Positions 25,675 to 35,179 are shown, counted from the first letter of the stretch. The stretch: DNA of 64,000 nt from Fodinibius salsisoli (GCF_026229185.1 NZ_JAGGJA010000003.1:372001-436000), one strand, 5' to 3'. Notes: generated from the sequence alone by a model not told the origin. Numbers and translations are program-made.

Positions 25675-27594
25675 TTACCAGATAATTTCGTATTCAATCA
25701 CAGCTTCATTTTCTTCAGTCAATACCGGTAGCCGCAGATCATAAGTATCTTCATGCTGAATAATTTGAGGTTCAGCACCTGCTCCATTGATGATATTCAG
25801 ATAATATGCCCGATCATCGATGGTATATGCTCCTTTATCATTTTGAATAATTTTTCCCCCAGAGGCTAACTGGTACCATAATCCCTCTTTGGCATCAGAA
25901 GCCGTGAATTCTATCTTTCGAACCAACCGTCGGCTGTTGTCAACACCTTCAATTTGATCCCGAATTGTTACTCCATCCATTGAGTACTCAAAGACCGGCC
26001 AGCCATTCTCGGCAATAGAATATCCCTCTACTTGCAATTGGTCCCATGAAACGGAGTCTGGCCAGGCTACAGCACCATCAGTCAATTTGGCTATAGATGG
26101 TTTCCCATTCAGGATAAGAGGTGGTCCAGCCGATGAAACGGTTTGGGGCTCACCCCTGTCAATCCACATTTCGTTGGCATTCAAAAAAGGCCCTTCCCAG
26201 ACATCCAGCAAGGCCGCCTGCCCCATATCATAGCTATAATTCATGCCATTGGGTGCTCCTACATTCACAACGTGTGTACGTTTTTTGCCCTGGTGCATTT
26301 TAAACGATCGAATAACTTTAACATGGCTCTCTGGCTCAACTATCAAGTCAGGAAGTTCACGTCCCCCGCTCTGAACGGAAGATGAGGCGTGCAAGGACTG
26401 ATATCGAAGGCGGGGGCCCTCAGCAAATAAAGATAGACCACGGTACCATTCATTCGGATGGTTAATGTACTCCAAAGTAAAATCGTGCTCACCGCTTTCC
26501 AGTTCTACTGTAGCAGAAGAAAGCTGGTGCATCCTGTGAACGCTATCCTGTTCAATAACCGGTTGGCCATCAATCAGTATTTTTGAGGTACCGGCATTGC
26601 GTAATTTAAACAGATATGTTCCACTGTTTGGCGCAACAAGTGTGGCTGTGTACCGTAACGCATAGCGATCAGCAGCCTCTTCAACGATGTTACCAGCCAG
26701 GGAATCAGCCGTTCCGGTCTTTGAAACGGTCAGCGTATCAAAATCGGGAAGTTGGTCAAAAGCGCCTTCATAGTAGCCATAGTTCAGGCTTTCTAATGCA
26801 ATGCTTGTTTTGTCATACTTCTTATATTTGATATTCCGTACAGCTACCGGTCCGTGGTCGCCCTGTATCATGAGCGGGCCCTCAGCCTGTTCGTCTTCAA
26901 ATGCCGCCGCGCGGGTAGGACCCGAAACCGTCACATTTTCCTGGATAAGTGCTCCATTTAACCAGACTTCCTTAAATTCTGCATTGGATATTTTTTCTCC
27001 CTGCTCATTAAATTCCGGGGCTTTAAATATAATTTTCAGATGTTGCCATAACCCGGGTGCACGTCCGGCATTTAGCCGGGGAGCACTCCCTTCAAATCCT
27101 TTTTCACCATCTGCTTTACTTTCATCCCAACGCTGATAAATGCCTCCCACGTCACTAAACGCCGGCTCTTCTACGCCCCAACTGTCGAACAGTTGAACCT
27201 CGTAACGCCCCATCAAGTAGATGCCCGAATTGGATCCCTTAGGCATCAAAAAATCAAGCTCAAGCTCCAAATCTCCGTGCTCGAACTGTGTGAAAAGGTG
27301 GTCCTGCTGCTCTTCGGTTGGATTATTAACAACTGTTCCGACGCCGTCAACGCCCTTCAAATCATGCTCTGCCGTACGGCTGCTATTAACTTCCCCGGCC
27401 ATACTCCAGTTATCACCTACCGACTGGAAGGCTTCGAGGTCCGTGAGTTCCACTTCTTTCATAGGTAACAGCTCTATGGGCTCTTCCGCCTGTTGGTGTT
27501 TGCTACCGCATCCTTGTATGAATAGGAAAAGCACCCCCAAATATAAAAGTGAGATACTTCGTAAATTAATATTAGCCAACCAGTTTAAGTGCAT
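25675..27594 (-). CDS. DUF1080-PA14 lipoprotein (keto-glycoside hydrolase-like)
   Basis: The 639-residue lipoprotein (Cys29, FLFIQGC) carries a DUF1080/concanavalin-like domain at about residues 50-250: SNSGIYLMGRYEVQLFDSWG, GLWQHLKIIF, and a closing VAVRNIKYKKY. A PA14-like sandwich follows at about 265-390 (SGTYLFKLRNAGTSKILIDG, VELESGEHDFTLEY). The C-terminal 240 residues form another beta-rich region that I do not recognise with confidence. DUF1080 and PA14 together suggest binding or cleavage of a modified sugar at the surface. It is the first gene of a unit with the propeller-cupredoxin protein and ASPIC paralogue 3, paralleling the dehydrogenase/DUF1080 pair at 1.5-6.3 kb. Confidence 0.8.
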   Translation of the reverse strand: MHLNWLANINLRSISLLYLGVLFLFIQGCGSKHQQAEEPIELLPMKEVELTDLEAFQSVGDNWSMAGEVNSSRTAEHDLKGVDGVGTVVNNPTEEQQDHLFTQFEHGDLELELDFLMPKGSNSGIYLMGRYEVQLFDSWGVEEPAFSDVGGIYQRWDESKADGEKGFEGSAPRLNAGRAPGLWQHLKIIFKAPEFNEQGEKISNAEFKEVWLNGALIQENVTVSGPTRAAAFEDEQAEGPLMIQGDHGPVAVRNIKYKKYDKTSIALESLNYGYYEGAFDQLPDFDTLTVSKTGTADSLAGNIVEEAADRYALRYTATLVAPNSGTYLFKLRNAGTSKILIDGQPVIEQDSVHRMHQLSSATVELESGEHDFTLEYINHPNEWYRGLSLFAEGPRLRYQSLHASSSVQSGGRELPDLIVEPESHVKVIRSFKMHQGKKRTHVVNVGAPNGMNYSYDMGQAALLDVWEGPFLNANEMWIDRGEPQTVSSAGPPLILNGKPSIAKLTDGAVAWPDSVSWDQLQVEGYSIAENGWPVFEYSMDGVTIRDQIEGVDNSRRLVRKIEFTASDAKEGLWYQLASGGKIIQNDKGAYTIDDRAYYLNIINGAGAEPQIIQHEDTYDLRLPVLTEENEAVIEYEIIW

Positions 27595-27754
27595 AACACC
27601 TTTTCTTTATTTATAAACTTTGCTTATTAAATCCCTGTAACGAAAATTTCTTTGAGCCGTTTAAGGTATATAATCCGAAAATAAATCAATAACGGATATC
27701 TTAAAACATATTGATTAGGCACACAAATATTTTAATTCTCCTGCAGTAGGAAGG

Positions 27755-28621
27755 TCATCCATTATCAATGGCCATTGTCGGTTCGGTGCGTGCCGGTCCC
27801 TCACCAACCATTTCTTGCTGCCCCCTGTCATTCCACCAAAGTTCTATGAACATAGCTATTGGGCCTACGATAAACAATGCATAGAACGGTGCATAAACGG
27901 CCTCATTAATCCGAAAAATCATTTCAACGAAAGCTACACAGACAACCACGAAGATTTGTCCCCATTTGCTTTTGACCGTGGTCTTGGGATCCGTAATCAT
28001 AAAAAAGGTAAACAGCTGATACATGGGACCCGTGATGGGTGATATCTCCGCCAGATAAGGAGTGCCGGTAAACCAGCTTCGGAACACAGCAAAAACAAAA
28101 AAGGATATTACATAGGTTGCACATATATGGAAGCGCCGCAATCGATAAATAGACACCGAGCCAATAATCCAGATAATGAGCATCGCCCACATGTTATTAC
28201 CCCACTGGATGCTTAGCACGGCTACACTTTGTGGGGCCAGCAACAACATGGCCACCACCCCGAAATTGGAGGGGTTCCAAATGTGCTGATCCTTATAGCG
28301 CAATACATATTTGGAGGCAATGGAAATCATTGCACACAAGGCAAAAGGCCAAAGTTGCGGAGATCGAATCAAAATCCCCACACTGATGCCTGAAATATAG
28401 GCACTCGATAAATCGCGCCAGCTTCCTACAAGAAGTCGGTGCAGCAAAAGTTCAGTTACGAAGCTTGCACCAATAGCCATCAACAGCTTGGGATAACTTT
28501 CCAGAATCCCGAAAGAAATGTGAGCAGCCAACAAAATAGCCGTTATTAAAAGCGGAGGAGTATATTTTGGATTGTACCTGACCCCTTTCAGCATTCCCGC
28601 AATCGAACTTACTTTATTCAT
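27755..28621 (-). CDS. UnbU-like (RnfD/NqrB-related) integral membrane protein
   Basis: The 288-residue protein has about eight to ten membrane segments and the RnfD/NqrB/UnbU-type markers HIWNPSNFGVVAMLLLAP and FFMITDPKTT. RnfD and NqrB are subunits of ion-pumping electron-transfer complexes that carry a covalently bound flavin on an S-G-A-T threonine; no such motif is present here, so a flavin role is doubtful. UnbU is a conserved protein of enediyne gene clusters that occurs beside UnbV; its function is not established. Here its start overlaps the stop of an ASPIC/UnbV gene by 8 bases, so the two are translationally coupled and probably work together in the membrane. Confidence 0.75.
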   Translation of the reverse strand: MNKVSSIAGMLKGVRYNPKYTPPLLITAILLAAHISFGILESYPKLLMAIGASFVTELLLHRLLVGSWRDLSSAYISGISVGILIRSPQLWPFALCAMISIASKYVLRYKDQHIWNPSNFGVVAMLLLAPQSVAVLSIQWGNNMWAMLIIWIIGSVSIYRLRRFHICATYVISFFVFAVFRSWFTGTPYLAEISPITGPMYQLFTFFMITDPKTTVKSKWGQIFVVVCVAFVEMIFRINEAVYAPFYALFIVGPIAMFIELWWNDRGQQEMVGEGPARTEPTMAIDNG

Positions 28622-30416
28622 GAACAGCTGCTTCTGTTAGGAGATGTGTTTTATTAATAACAGGGCTTTTAAGCGTATCTACCTGTCCCGATGGCCATTC
28701 GACAACAGCCTTTTCTACGGTAGCAGCCTTACCTAAACCAAAATGAAGGGCATGCTGATTCTGTGAGCTAAATCCACTTGCTGACTGAACCGACTGTACT
28801 TGCTGGTGATTATTCCAGAATAATCGCACCGAGGCCCCGATAGCACTTTTATTACTCGTGGTGCCTTTAAGGTTAAAGGCAATCCAGTTTTTATCTTCAG
28901 CTGTTGTAGTGCTATAAATTTTTAATGGGCCTTTCTGAGTTGCAACTAACACCTCCAGCCTGCCATCGTTATTAAGGTCTGCAGTAGCCACGGATCGACT
29001 ATCCAGATTAAGAGAACCGCCAACGGCATCTGCCACTTCGCGAAACTTACCGGCCCCATCATTTAGCCATATTTTATTTTCCTGGTAACCAGATAAACTT
29101 CTACCCTTCATTGCCGGCCAGTTATTTGCGTCAGCAATAATAGATTTATTCCCCCCGGCTACCATCGAAAAGTCGTACCAGTAATCCGTCCCTTCTTCAT
29201 CCGAGACAAAACCGTTGGCTACATACAAATCCAGGTAGCCATCCAAATTAAGATCGCCAAATTGTGCTCCATAGCTCCAGCCTCCTAACTCAATTCCCAG
29301 ACTACCCGCCAAATTTTGGAAATGAATATTTTGATCTTTCCCTCGTCTGGGAACCCACAAATTATTGCCCTGAATCAGTACGCCCTGTTCGGAAATATTG
29401 GTCACATAAATAGCTTGCTCTCCCCGATTCATCACATCACCAAAGCTAACATTCATCCCGCTCTTGGGGGCGAAGCCCATACCTGCACGCTCACCGGCAT
29501 TAACGAACTCTTTACCCTTATTGTTAATAAAAAGCTCATCCACACCATAATCGTTGGCAATCACCAAATCGGGATAACCCGAGCCGTTCAAGTCGGTTGA
29601 AGAAGCCGCATATGACCAGCGGTTACTGACAAGCCCCAGTTCGTTGCTCACTTCCTCAAACTGGCCATTGCCTAAATTGTGGAACAGGAATTTACGTCCC
29701 CCGTTTTTAGCGTATTCAAAACTTTCCGGCATAATTTCGGTGGTCTCCAGATTCCACAGATCAATACTCTCATGGAAATACCCTCCGAGGAAAAGGTCTA
29801 ACAAGCCATCCTGGTCATAGTCGAACCAAACGGCCGTGTTTGAGTTAATCCATTCCGGGAATTCATCTCCCAATTCAACCCTGCTAAACGTTGCGCCCTG
29901 ATCATTGTGAAACAGCGTTACCTTACCCCACTTGGTTACAAAAAGATCTTCGTAGCCATCATTATCGTAATCACCCCAAACGGCGCTCATGGAAACGCCC
30001 TCTTCCTTATTATTTAACGAGGCTACGCCCATGGAGTCGGCTACATCAGTGAAAGAGTTATCTCCATTATTTTTATACAAGGCATTATCCGTTTCATAGG
30101 CACTGTTGGTTACATAAAAATCCTGTAGCCCATCATTATTAAAATCGACAACCGATACCGAGGCGCCCACAGAAGCCACCTGAGGCATAATATGCTCCAG
30201 CTTTGCATCCAGCTTAGGGGCTTGATGCTTAAAATCTACGCCCCATGCTTCTGTCACATCCTCCATATAAAATCCATGGCGATCTAACGCTGTCTGTTGA
30301 TCAAATGCTGCATTGCTGTCCACACTCCATACGTCATAATTGGCTATGATATACGGAGTCGCCAACAAGATCGCAAAAAAGACGAAGAGCCCTATTTTTG
30401 ATTTCTTTGTTTTCAT
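28614..30416 (-). CDS. ASPIC/UnbV FG-GAP protein, UnbV-like, membrane-anchored
   Basis: The 600-residue protein begins with one hydrophobic segment (residues about 8-26, LFVFFAILLATPYIIA) and has no lipobox cysteine, so it is either secreted or anchored by its N-terminus. FG-GAP motifs run through the sequence (DFNNDGLQD, DYDNDGYED, DYDQDGLLD, DLNLDGYLD, DLNNDGRLE), and the ASPIC/UnbV domain lies at the C-terminus (ALHFGLGKAATVEKAVVEWP). This order and size match UnbV of enediyne clusters better than the three giant paralogues do. The gene starts 28 bases after the TPR-ASPIC gene and overlaps UnbU, so the three form one unit. The role is unknown. Confidence 0.8.
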   Translation of the reverse strand: MKTKKSKIGLFVFFAILLATPYIIANYDVWSVDSNAAFDQQTALDRHGFYMEDVTEAWGVDFKHQAPKLDAKLEHIMPQVASVGASVSVVDFNNDGLQDFYVTNSAYETDNALYKNNGDNSFTDVADSMGVASLNNKEEGVSMSAVWGDYDNDGYEDLFVTKWGKVTLFHNDQGATFSRVELGDEFPEWINSNTAVWFDYDQDGLLDLFLGGYFHESIDLWNLETTEIMPESFEYAKNGGRKFLFHNLGNGQFEEVSNELGLVSNRWSYAASSTDLNGSGYPDLVIANDYGVDELFINNKGKEFVNAGERAGMGFAPKSGMNVSFGDVMNRGEQAIYVTNISEQGVLIQGNNLWVPRRGKDQNIHFQNLAGSLGIELGGWSYGAQFGDLNLDGYLDLYVANGFVSDEEGTDYWYDFSMVAGGNKSIIADANNWPAMKGRSLSGYQENKIWLNDGAGKFREVADAVGGSLNLDSRSVATADLNNDGRLEVLVATQKGPLKIYSTTTAEDKNWIAFNLKGTTSNKSAIGASVRLFWNNHQQVQSVQSASGFSSQNQHALHFGLGKAATVEKAVVEWPSGQVDTLKSPVINKTHLLTEAAVHE

Positions 30417-30444
30417 ACCACTATAAATTTACAAATATTCTTCA

Positions 30445-33400
30445 TCATTTAAACCTTAAAGCCGTATTAAACGCATCCGGGGAAACATACCGTGTATGAT
30501 ATTTAGCCCAGTCCTCTTTATGCTTTTGATACACTGGGTCATCCTGGAGCGTCTCTGGGAAATCCCGATACTGTTTTAAGCCGTGATACGGCAAGGGACG
30601 CACGGTCTTAGAAAAGATCGTATTATAATCGCCGTCCTTAATCCACCCATCTCCAATAAGAACGAAGTCGCGCTTCCACCCTTCCCTAGGAGTGGTCAGC
30701 TCTGGAAATTGGAACTGGAGTTCATCTCCGGCATTCATAATTACATACCGGTCATCCTGCTGCTGGGTCAACTCCGTAACTTCGCCGAAGCGCGTATAAT
30801 ATCCTTCTAAGTCCAGCCAGCGTGCACTGCTGCTTGCAATTTCTTGATAATTGGGCACTGTTGGTGAAAAACGGTCCGTTTGCTCAAGCTTGGAAAATCC
30901 GCGATAACGCAGGTTAGTATTTTCAGCAGCAATGGTCGTTTTTTGGATGTCACCCTGCTCTTGTTCTACTCCCAATCGTATTTGATCCCAATACACTTCC
31001 ATATTCGTATAGAGACGTACTTTACGCTCGGCCTCTGGTTCAAAAACACCTCCTATATCAATCAGGATTTCTTTATTCTTGCCCGAGGGGAAGCCTATAT
31101 CTTTATGGACGACCTTCCATCCCCCCTCGCCATTGGGCACCTCCACGCGGACGCCATGCGGGCGGGGATAATCTCCCTGATTCAGCGCCACATTGATAGA
31201 GGTATCCGTTGGATAAATCCAGCCGGCGGCGATAAGCTTTTGTGGCCCTTCTGCGCCGACGTTTTCGCCGAGATCCACTTCAAGATAATGCTCTTCGGCC
31301 AATCCCTGGTAAGGAGTAAGCTGGAAAGAATCCACATATTCTCCATCCTTCTCGCGGACTAAATCCGTTACATCTTTTCCATCCTGGTCGGTAGCAGATG
31401 CTATCGGCTGTACGGTCTTCATGGTGTACAGCATCTGCTCCGGGGCGGGAAGCACAAATCGTTCATCCACAAAGACTTCCGTACCCTCCGGATGGTCAAC
31501 AGCCATAAGATAGACATGATCGAAATAATGCGTTTCCCAGAGCTCTGCCGTTATGCGTACATCATAAAAACCATCCCTGGATTTCAGCTGTTCGCCATCA
31601 ATTTTTACCCAGTCGATGGCATGCATAACATTGGCTTCTCCCTGCAGGTTAATCCGCAGCCCCAGAGCTGTTCGCCAAATAAAATCCGTTACAAATTCCA
31701 TCTGTTCTCCATTATAAGTCATCACCCATGGACAAGAGCCTTTTAGAATTTGCTCGTTCAAAATCTTTGAATCATAGCCCAGCTCCGCAAACTCCGTTTG
31801 GGTGGAGCCATTGGGCCAAATAAGACGAACAACCTCTGCTTCTTTATGTGTTCCCAGCCCGATATGGACCCAAGGCTGGGTCACCGGCTGTTTGAGATAC
31901 TGCATACCTGTACGGCTTTCCACCTGGCCGCCAATACCAAAGGAGTTGATTCGCTGGTCGCCTGTCTGTCGAGACGATCGGGGACGGATGAGACGGGCAT
32001 TATAATTTACCGTACTATTATTAAGCCATACTGAAGCGATGCGCTCACTGCTGGTTCCCAATAAATCCAGTCGGCTATCTCCATTACGATCACCAATACC
32101 GTAAACAAGGGCGGGCAGACTGTTTTCCTCAGTCGATAACTCCATCGTCTGGTCGGTAAGCCAATACCTGCTGCCTTCCTCATCCGAGGCCAGCAGATCC
32201 AGGGCCCCGTTATTATCCAGATCTGCAACAAAAAGCCTTGCTTCGCTATTCGGAGCATCAGATAACGATATGAACGACTCGGTATGCCACTCTGAGGTTG
32301 AATCGGCATACCAGGTTCGGGCTATTTGATCATCTTGCCAGCTTACAATTTCAAAGACACCGTCGCTATTTAAATCACCAAAATCGATGGCATGTACCTT
32401 TCCATCAACTCTAAATGAATCATCCCACTCAAATTTTTCAGACCGTTCATTTCGATATAGGTGCAACCCTCCGTCTCTGGTTCTTGCAACAATATCCGGA
32501 TCGCCATCCAGGTCGAAATCCGCCCAGAGAATATCCCGGATATGCTCTGAATTCTGGAAATATTGCTCAACCTCAAAAGAGCCGTTACCATTGTTTCTAA
32601 GCACCCTGGAAGTGCCGTTATCTGCCGAAAGGATGATATCCAGATCGCCATCCAGGTCTATATCGGCGCCCCAAGAGCCAAAATAGCTATCATTAATAAT
32701 ACTTGGAGCTATTCCCAGGGATCCCGTCTTATCGATAAAAGTAGAATCTTCTTGCTGTTGATACACCTTCAGTCCATTCGATCCTGCGAAGACAAGGTCA
32801 TTCAGAAAATCATAATTATAGTCAATGGTAGTCACTACTGCAGAAGGCAATGGGCTTGAGCCGCTACCCGGAAAATCGAGGGTATTCATATCATCAACGA
32901 TGGCCTCTTCTCCTGATATTCGGATAGTACTCACCTGCTGTTCGTCTGCTAAACCGATGGCTTTGAACAATCGGGCTGACTGTCCTGCTTTCTCGCCAGT
33001 ATTAGCAAACGATAATGTGGAATCTGTGGGAGCAGCTAAATGACCCGTATTTTGCATCCATAAAAACTCTGTAATTAAAAATCCGACCTGGTTGGCCGGA
33101 AGCTGTACCTGGCGCAGATCATGTTCAAAGCGAGGCAGCTGGTTTAAATTATTTCGCAAAAAGGCGAGCTCAAAGGTGATATCCTCACCACCCTTTTCCA
33201 AAATGGCATTCTTTTGTTCCTCGAACTGGTTCTGTACTTGTTCCGGCCAACTGGATGACTGTTTCTCTAAATCTTGTAAAGCCTGGTTTAGGTCTGCCTG
33301 ACTTCCCCACTTGGCCGCAGTTCGCACCGTCTCTAACAGTACCACAAGGTTGTTGGATTGCTGCTCTAATATCTGTTCGAGCAGTTGTCTTATGTCCCCT

Positions 33401-33876
33401 GCATTTTCTTCCACATTTTGACGTTCCAGCTCATCTGCCAAAGCAAATAAAATTTTTGCATTGGATCCATCCAGCCCGGCCGCCCTCCGCAGGTATTCTA
33501 TTGACTTCTCAACATTGCCTTTACGGCTTTCCAAAATACCCGCCAAAAATTGCAAGTCCGAATTTTCAGGTGCCTGATCAATGGCCTTTTTGAGTTGTTC
33601 CGTAGCGCGTTCAAAATTTCCCTGTCTCATAGCAAAAATGCCCAAATTGGCCCAAACTGCGGGCTCTGCTGGATAAGACTCGCCGACCTTCTCCATTTTT
33701 TCGACTGCAAAAGGAACCTGATCTGACTGAATAGCAGCCAAACTCACATAAAAATTTGAAACGGCTTCCTTGTACTTTTCAGATTCTGTATCGGGTTTAT
33801 CCGGCGCCGTTGAACAACCGTACCCTCCAGCAACGACTAAGGTGGTTAGCAGTAGCTTAACGGACCATTTTCCCAT
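30445..33876 (-). CDS. TPR-FG-GAP-ASPIC lipoprotein with a long C-terminal extension
   Basis: The protein has about 1,143 residues from ATG 33876 (ATG 33897 or 33978 would add 7 or 34). A signal peptide ends at a lipobox cysteine in AGGYGC. Tetratricopeptide repeats follow (AEPAVWANLGIFAMRQGNFE, then ATEQLKKAIDQAP), then FG-GAP units (DIDLDGDLDIIL, DFDLDGDPDIVA) and an ASPIC/UnbV domain about 700 residues in (VHIGLGTHKEAEVVRLIWP). Some 440 further residues of mixed, beta-rich sequence match no family I know. TPR plus ASPIC is a combination recorded in planctomycete paralogues. It is the first gene of the unit with UnbV and UnbU, and lies divergently from a LacI gene that may control it. Confidence 0.8.
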   Translation of the reverse strand: MGKWSVKLLLTTLVVAGGYGCSTAPDKPDTESEKYKEAVSNFYVSLAAIQSDQVPFAVEKMEKVGESYPAEPAVWANLGIFAMRQGNFERATEQLKKAIDQAPENSDLQFLAGILESRKGNVEKSIEYLRRAAGLDGSNAKILFALADELERQNVEENAGDIRQLLEQILEQQSNNLVVLLETVRTAAKWGSQADLNQALQDLEKQSSSWPEQVQNQFEEQKNAILEKGGEDITFELAFLRNNLNQLPRFEHDLRQVQLPANQVGFLITEFLWMQNTGHLAAPTDSTLSFANTGEKAGQSARLFKAIGLADEQQVSTIRISGEEAIVDDMNTLDFPGSGSSPLPSAVVTTIDYNYDFLNDLVFAGSNGLKVYQQQEDSTFIDKTGSLGIAPSIINDSYFGSWGADIDLDGDLDIILSADNGTSRVLRNNGNGSFEVEQYFQNSEHIRDILWADFDLDGDPDIVARTRDGGLHLYRNERSEKFEWDDSFRVDGKVHAIDFGDLNSDGVFEIVSWQDDQIARTWYADSTSEWHTESFISLSDAPNSEARLFVADLDNNGALDLLASDEEGSRYWLTDQTMELSTEENSLPALVYGIGDRNGDSRLDLLGTSSERIASVWLNNSTVNYNARLIRPRSSRQTGDQRINSFGIGGQVESRTGMQYLKQPVTQPWVHIGLGTHKEAEVVRLIWPNGSTQTEFAELGYDSKILNEQILKGSCPWVMTYNGEQMEFVTDFIWRTALGLRINLQGEANVMHAIDWVKIDGEQLKSRDGFYDVRITAELWETHYFDHVYLMAVDHPEGTEVFVDERFVLPAPEQMLYTMKTVQPIASATDQDGKDVTDLVREKDGEYVDSFQLTPYQGLAEEHYLEVDLGENVGAEGPQKLIAAGWIYPTDTSINVALNQGDYPRPHGVRVEVPNGEGGWKVVHKDIGFPSGKNKEILIDIGGVFEPEAERKVRLYTNMEVYWDQIRLGVEQEQGDIQKTTIAAENTNLRYRGFSKLEQTDRFSPTVPNYQEIASSSARWLDLEGYYTRFGEVTELTQQQDDRYVIMNAGDELQFQFPELTTPREGWKRDFVLIGDGWIKDGDYNTIFSKTVRPLPYHGLKQYRDFPETLQDDPVYQKHKEDWAKYHTRYVSPDAFNTALRFK

Positions 33877-34043
33877 CGTATTAAAAAAAATGTGCATAAC
33901 ACTCGGCAAATTATATTCGATCAAGTTGTAATAATTAATTCTGGAAGTTTCTTTCAGAGGGCTAAAGTCTACCAACATATCTGTTTGAACAGCCTAATAT
34001 AGTAATTATCCGTTGATGAATTTAGTATTATACCTTAAAAATT

Positions 34044-34058
34044 AGAATGCAACATTCT
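34044..34058. promoter_or_regulatory. Candidate operator: 15-bp palindrome between divergent genes
   Basis: AGAATG-CAA-CATTCT is a perfect inverted repeat in the gap between the TPR-ASPIC gene (minus) and the LacI gene (plus). LacI-family operators are usually palindromes of this kind near the regulator gene. Only a partial match was found elsewhere (19955-19969), so this is a weak candidate. Confidence 0.3.
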
Positions 34059-34171
34059 GCAACTTTTTGATCTAAGTTGAAAATAATTTGAAAAAAACAA
34101 AAATGTGCCGCTTATTATAAATAAGATAAAACAGTATTATACGACTATTAAGAATAATAAATTTCGTCATT

Positions 34172-35179
34172 GTGAAGGTCACCCTCAAAGATATTGCTGA
34201 AGAAACTGGTTATTCGATCTCGACAGTCTCAAGAGTATTAAATGGTTCTGATAAAATCAGTAAACAGGCACGCAGAAAAATATATCAAACGGCCAAACAG
34301 CTTAAGTATCCGATTTACCGTACCCTAAATGGGGATAAGATAGTCGATTCGCTAAAGATATGCTTTGTAGTGACCGGCTTCCATGTGGGAGAGTTCTATG
34401 CTTCTTTATTCCAGGGCATGAGTAAAGCGGCGGAGGAATACAGTGCGCAACTGTCTCTTATCAGCATGAAGAAATCGTTTGAGGATACTGTGGAAGCTAT
34501 TAAAGAATTGAGCCAGGGCAAGTTCGAAGGATTGGTTTTATTTGCACCGGAATTCAAAAAAGAGCATTACAACATTCTTCTCGACGAATTACCTGATGAC
34601 TTTCCCATTATTTCAAATGGACTCATCGAAAATCCTGTAGTATCCACGGTCACATTTGACGGCTACAGTGGTGGATTTATGGCGGGGGAACATTTTAAAA
34701 ATCAAAAATACCAACGCTGCGGTATCATAAAAGGTCCGTTCAAAAAAGCGGAAGCACGGTACCGGGTAAATGGATTTCGAGACCAGGTAGTACAGGCCCC
34801 TGATATGGAAATTAGCTGGGAATACCAGGGTGATTTTTCTTTTGAAGCCGGTAAAAAGGCTTTTGAATCCTTCCAGCAAGTAAAGGAAGAAGATAAGCCT
34901 GAAGCGATATTTGCAAGTAATGATGCTATGGGCCATGGATTCCTGGAAGAAGCCCTCGCATTAGGCTATAAAGTACCTGGAGATTTAGCACTTATAGGAT
35001 TTGATGATTTACCTATTTGTATGCGCCACCGCCCTACGATATCTTCTATTCATACGGACTATAAAAAACTTGGCAAAGTTACTATCGAGAAGATGAAAGA
35101 AATGCTTGCCAATCCTGATCAGCAAGAGGGTATCTTAAGCTTCGTGCCGGTTAGTTTAAAACACAGGGAATCATCATAA
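34172..35179 (+). CDS. LacI-family transcriptional regulator (paralogue 1)
   Basis: The 335-residue protein starts with a LacI helix-turn-helix (VTLKDIAEETGYSISTVSRV, then LNGSD) and continues into a periplasmic-binding-protein-like sensor domain ending in a dimerisation and effector core (ALIGFDDLPICMRHRPTISS). The start is GTG at 34172; no ATG lies before the helix-turn-helix and this start gives the standard family N-terminus. Such proteins repress or activate sugar genes in response to a small sugar. It is divergent from the TPR-ASPIC/UnbV/UnbU unit and convergent with the GH9 gene, 14 bases from its stop. The closest relative in the window is the LacI gene at 48826. Confidence 0.9.
   Translation: MKVTLKDIAEETGYSISTVSRVLNGSDKISKQARRKIYQTAKQLKYPIYRTLNGDKIVDSLKICFVVTGFHVGEFYASLFQGMSKAAEEYSAQLSLISMKKSFEDTVEAIKELSQGKFEGLVLFAPEFKKEHYNILLDELPDDFPIISNGLIENPVVSTVTFDGYSGGFMAGEHFKNQKYQRCGIIKGPFKKAEARYRVNGFRDQVVQAPDMEISWEYQGDFSFEAGKKAFESFQQVKEEDKPEAIFASNDAMGHGFLEEALALGYKVPGDLALIGFDDLPICMRHRPTISSIHTDYKKLGKVTIEKMKEMLANPDQQEGILSFVPVSLKHRESS

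Noticed and set aside
27755-30416. Part of an enediyne biosynthesis cluster
   Set aside because: No enediyne polyketide synthase, thioesterase or other core gene is present; UnbU/UnbV relatives also occur in ordinary FCB genomes.
7635-33876. Integrin or toxin-like adhesins from FG-GAP repeats
   Set aside because: FG-GAP repeats also occur in many bacterial surface lipoproteins; no RGD-binding, pore or secretion-system signatures accompany them, so only the family name is given.
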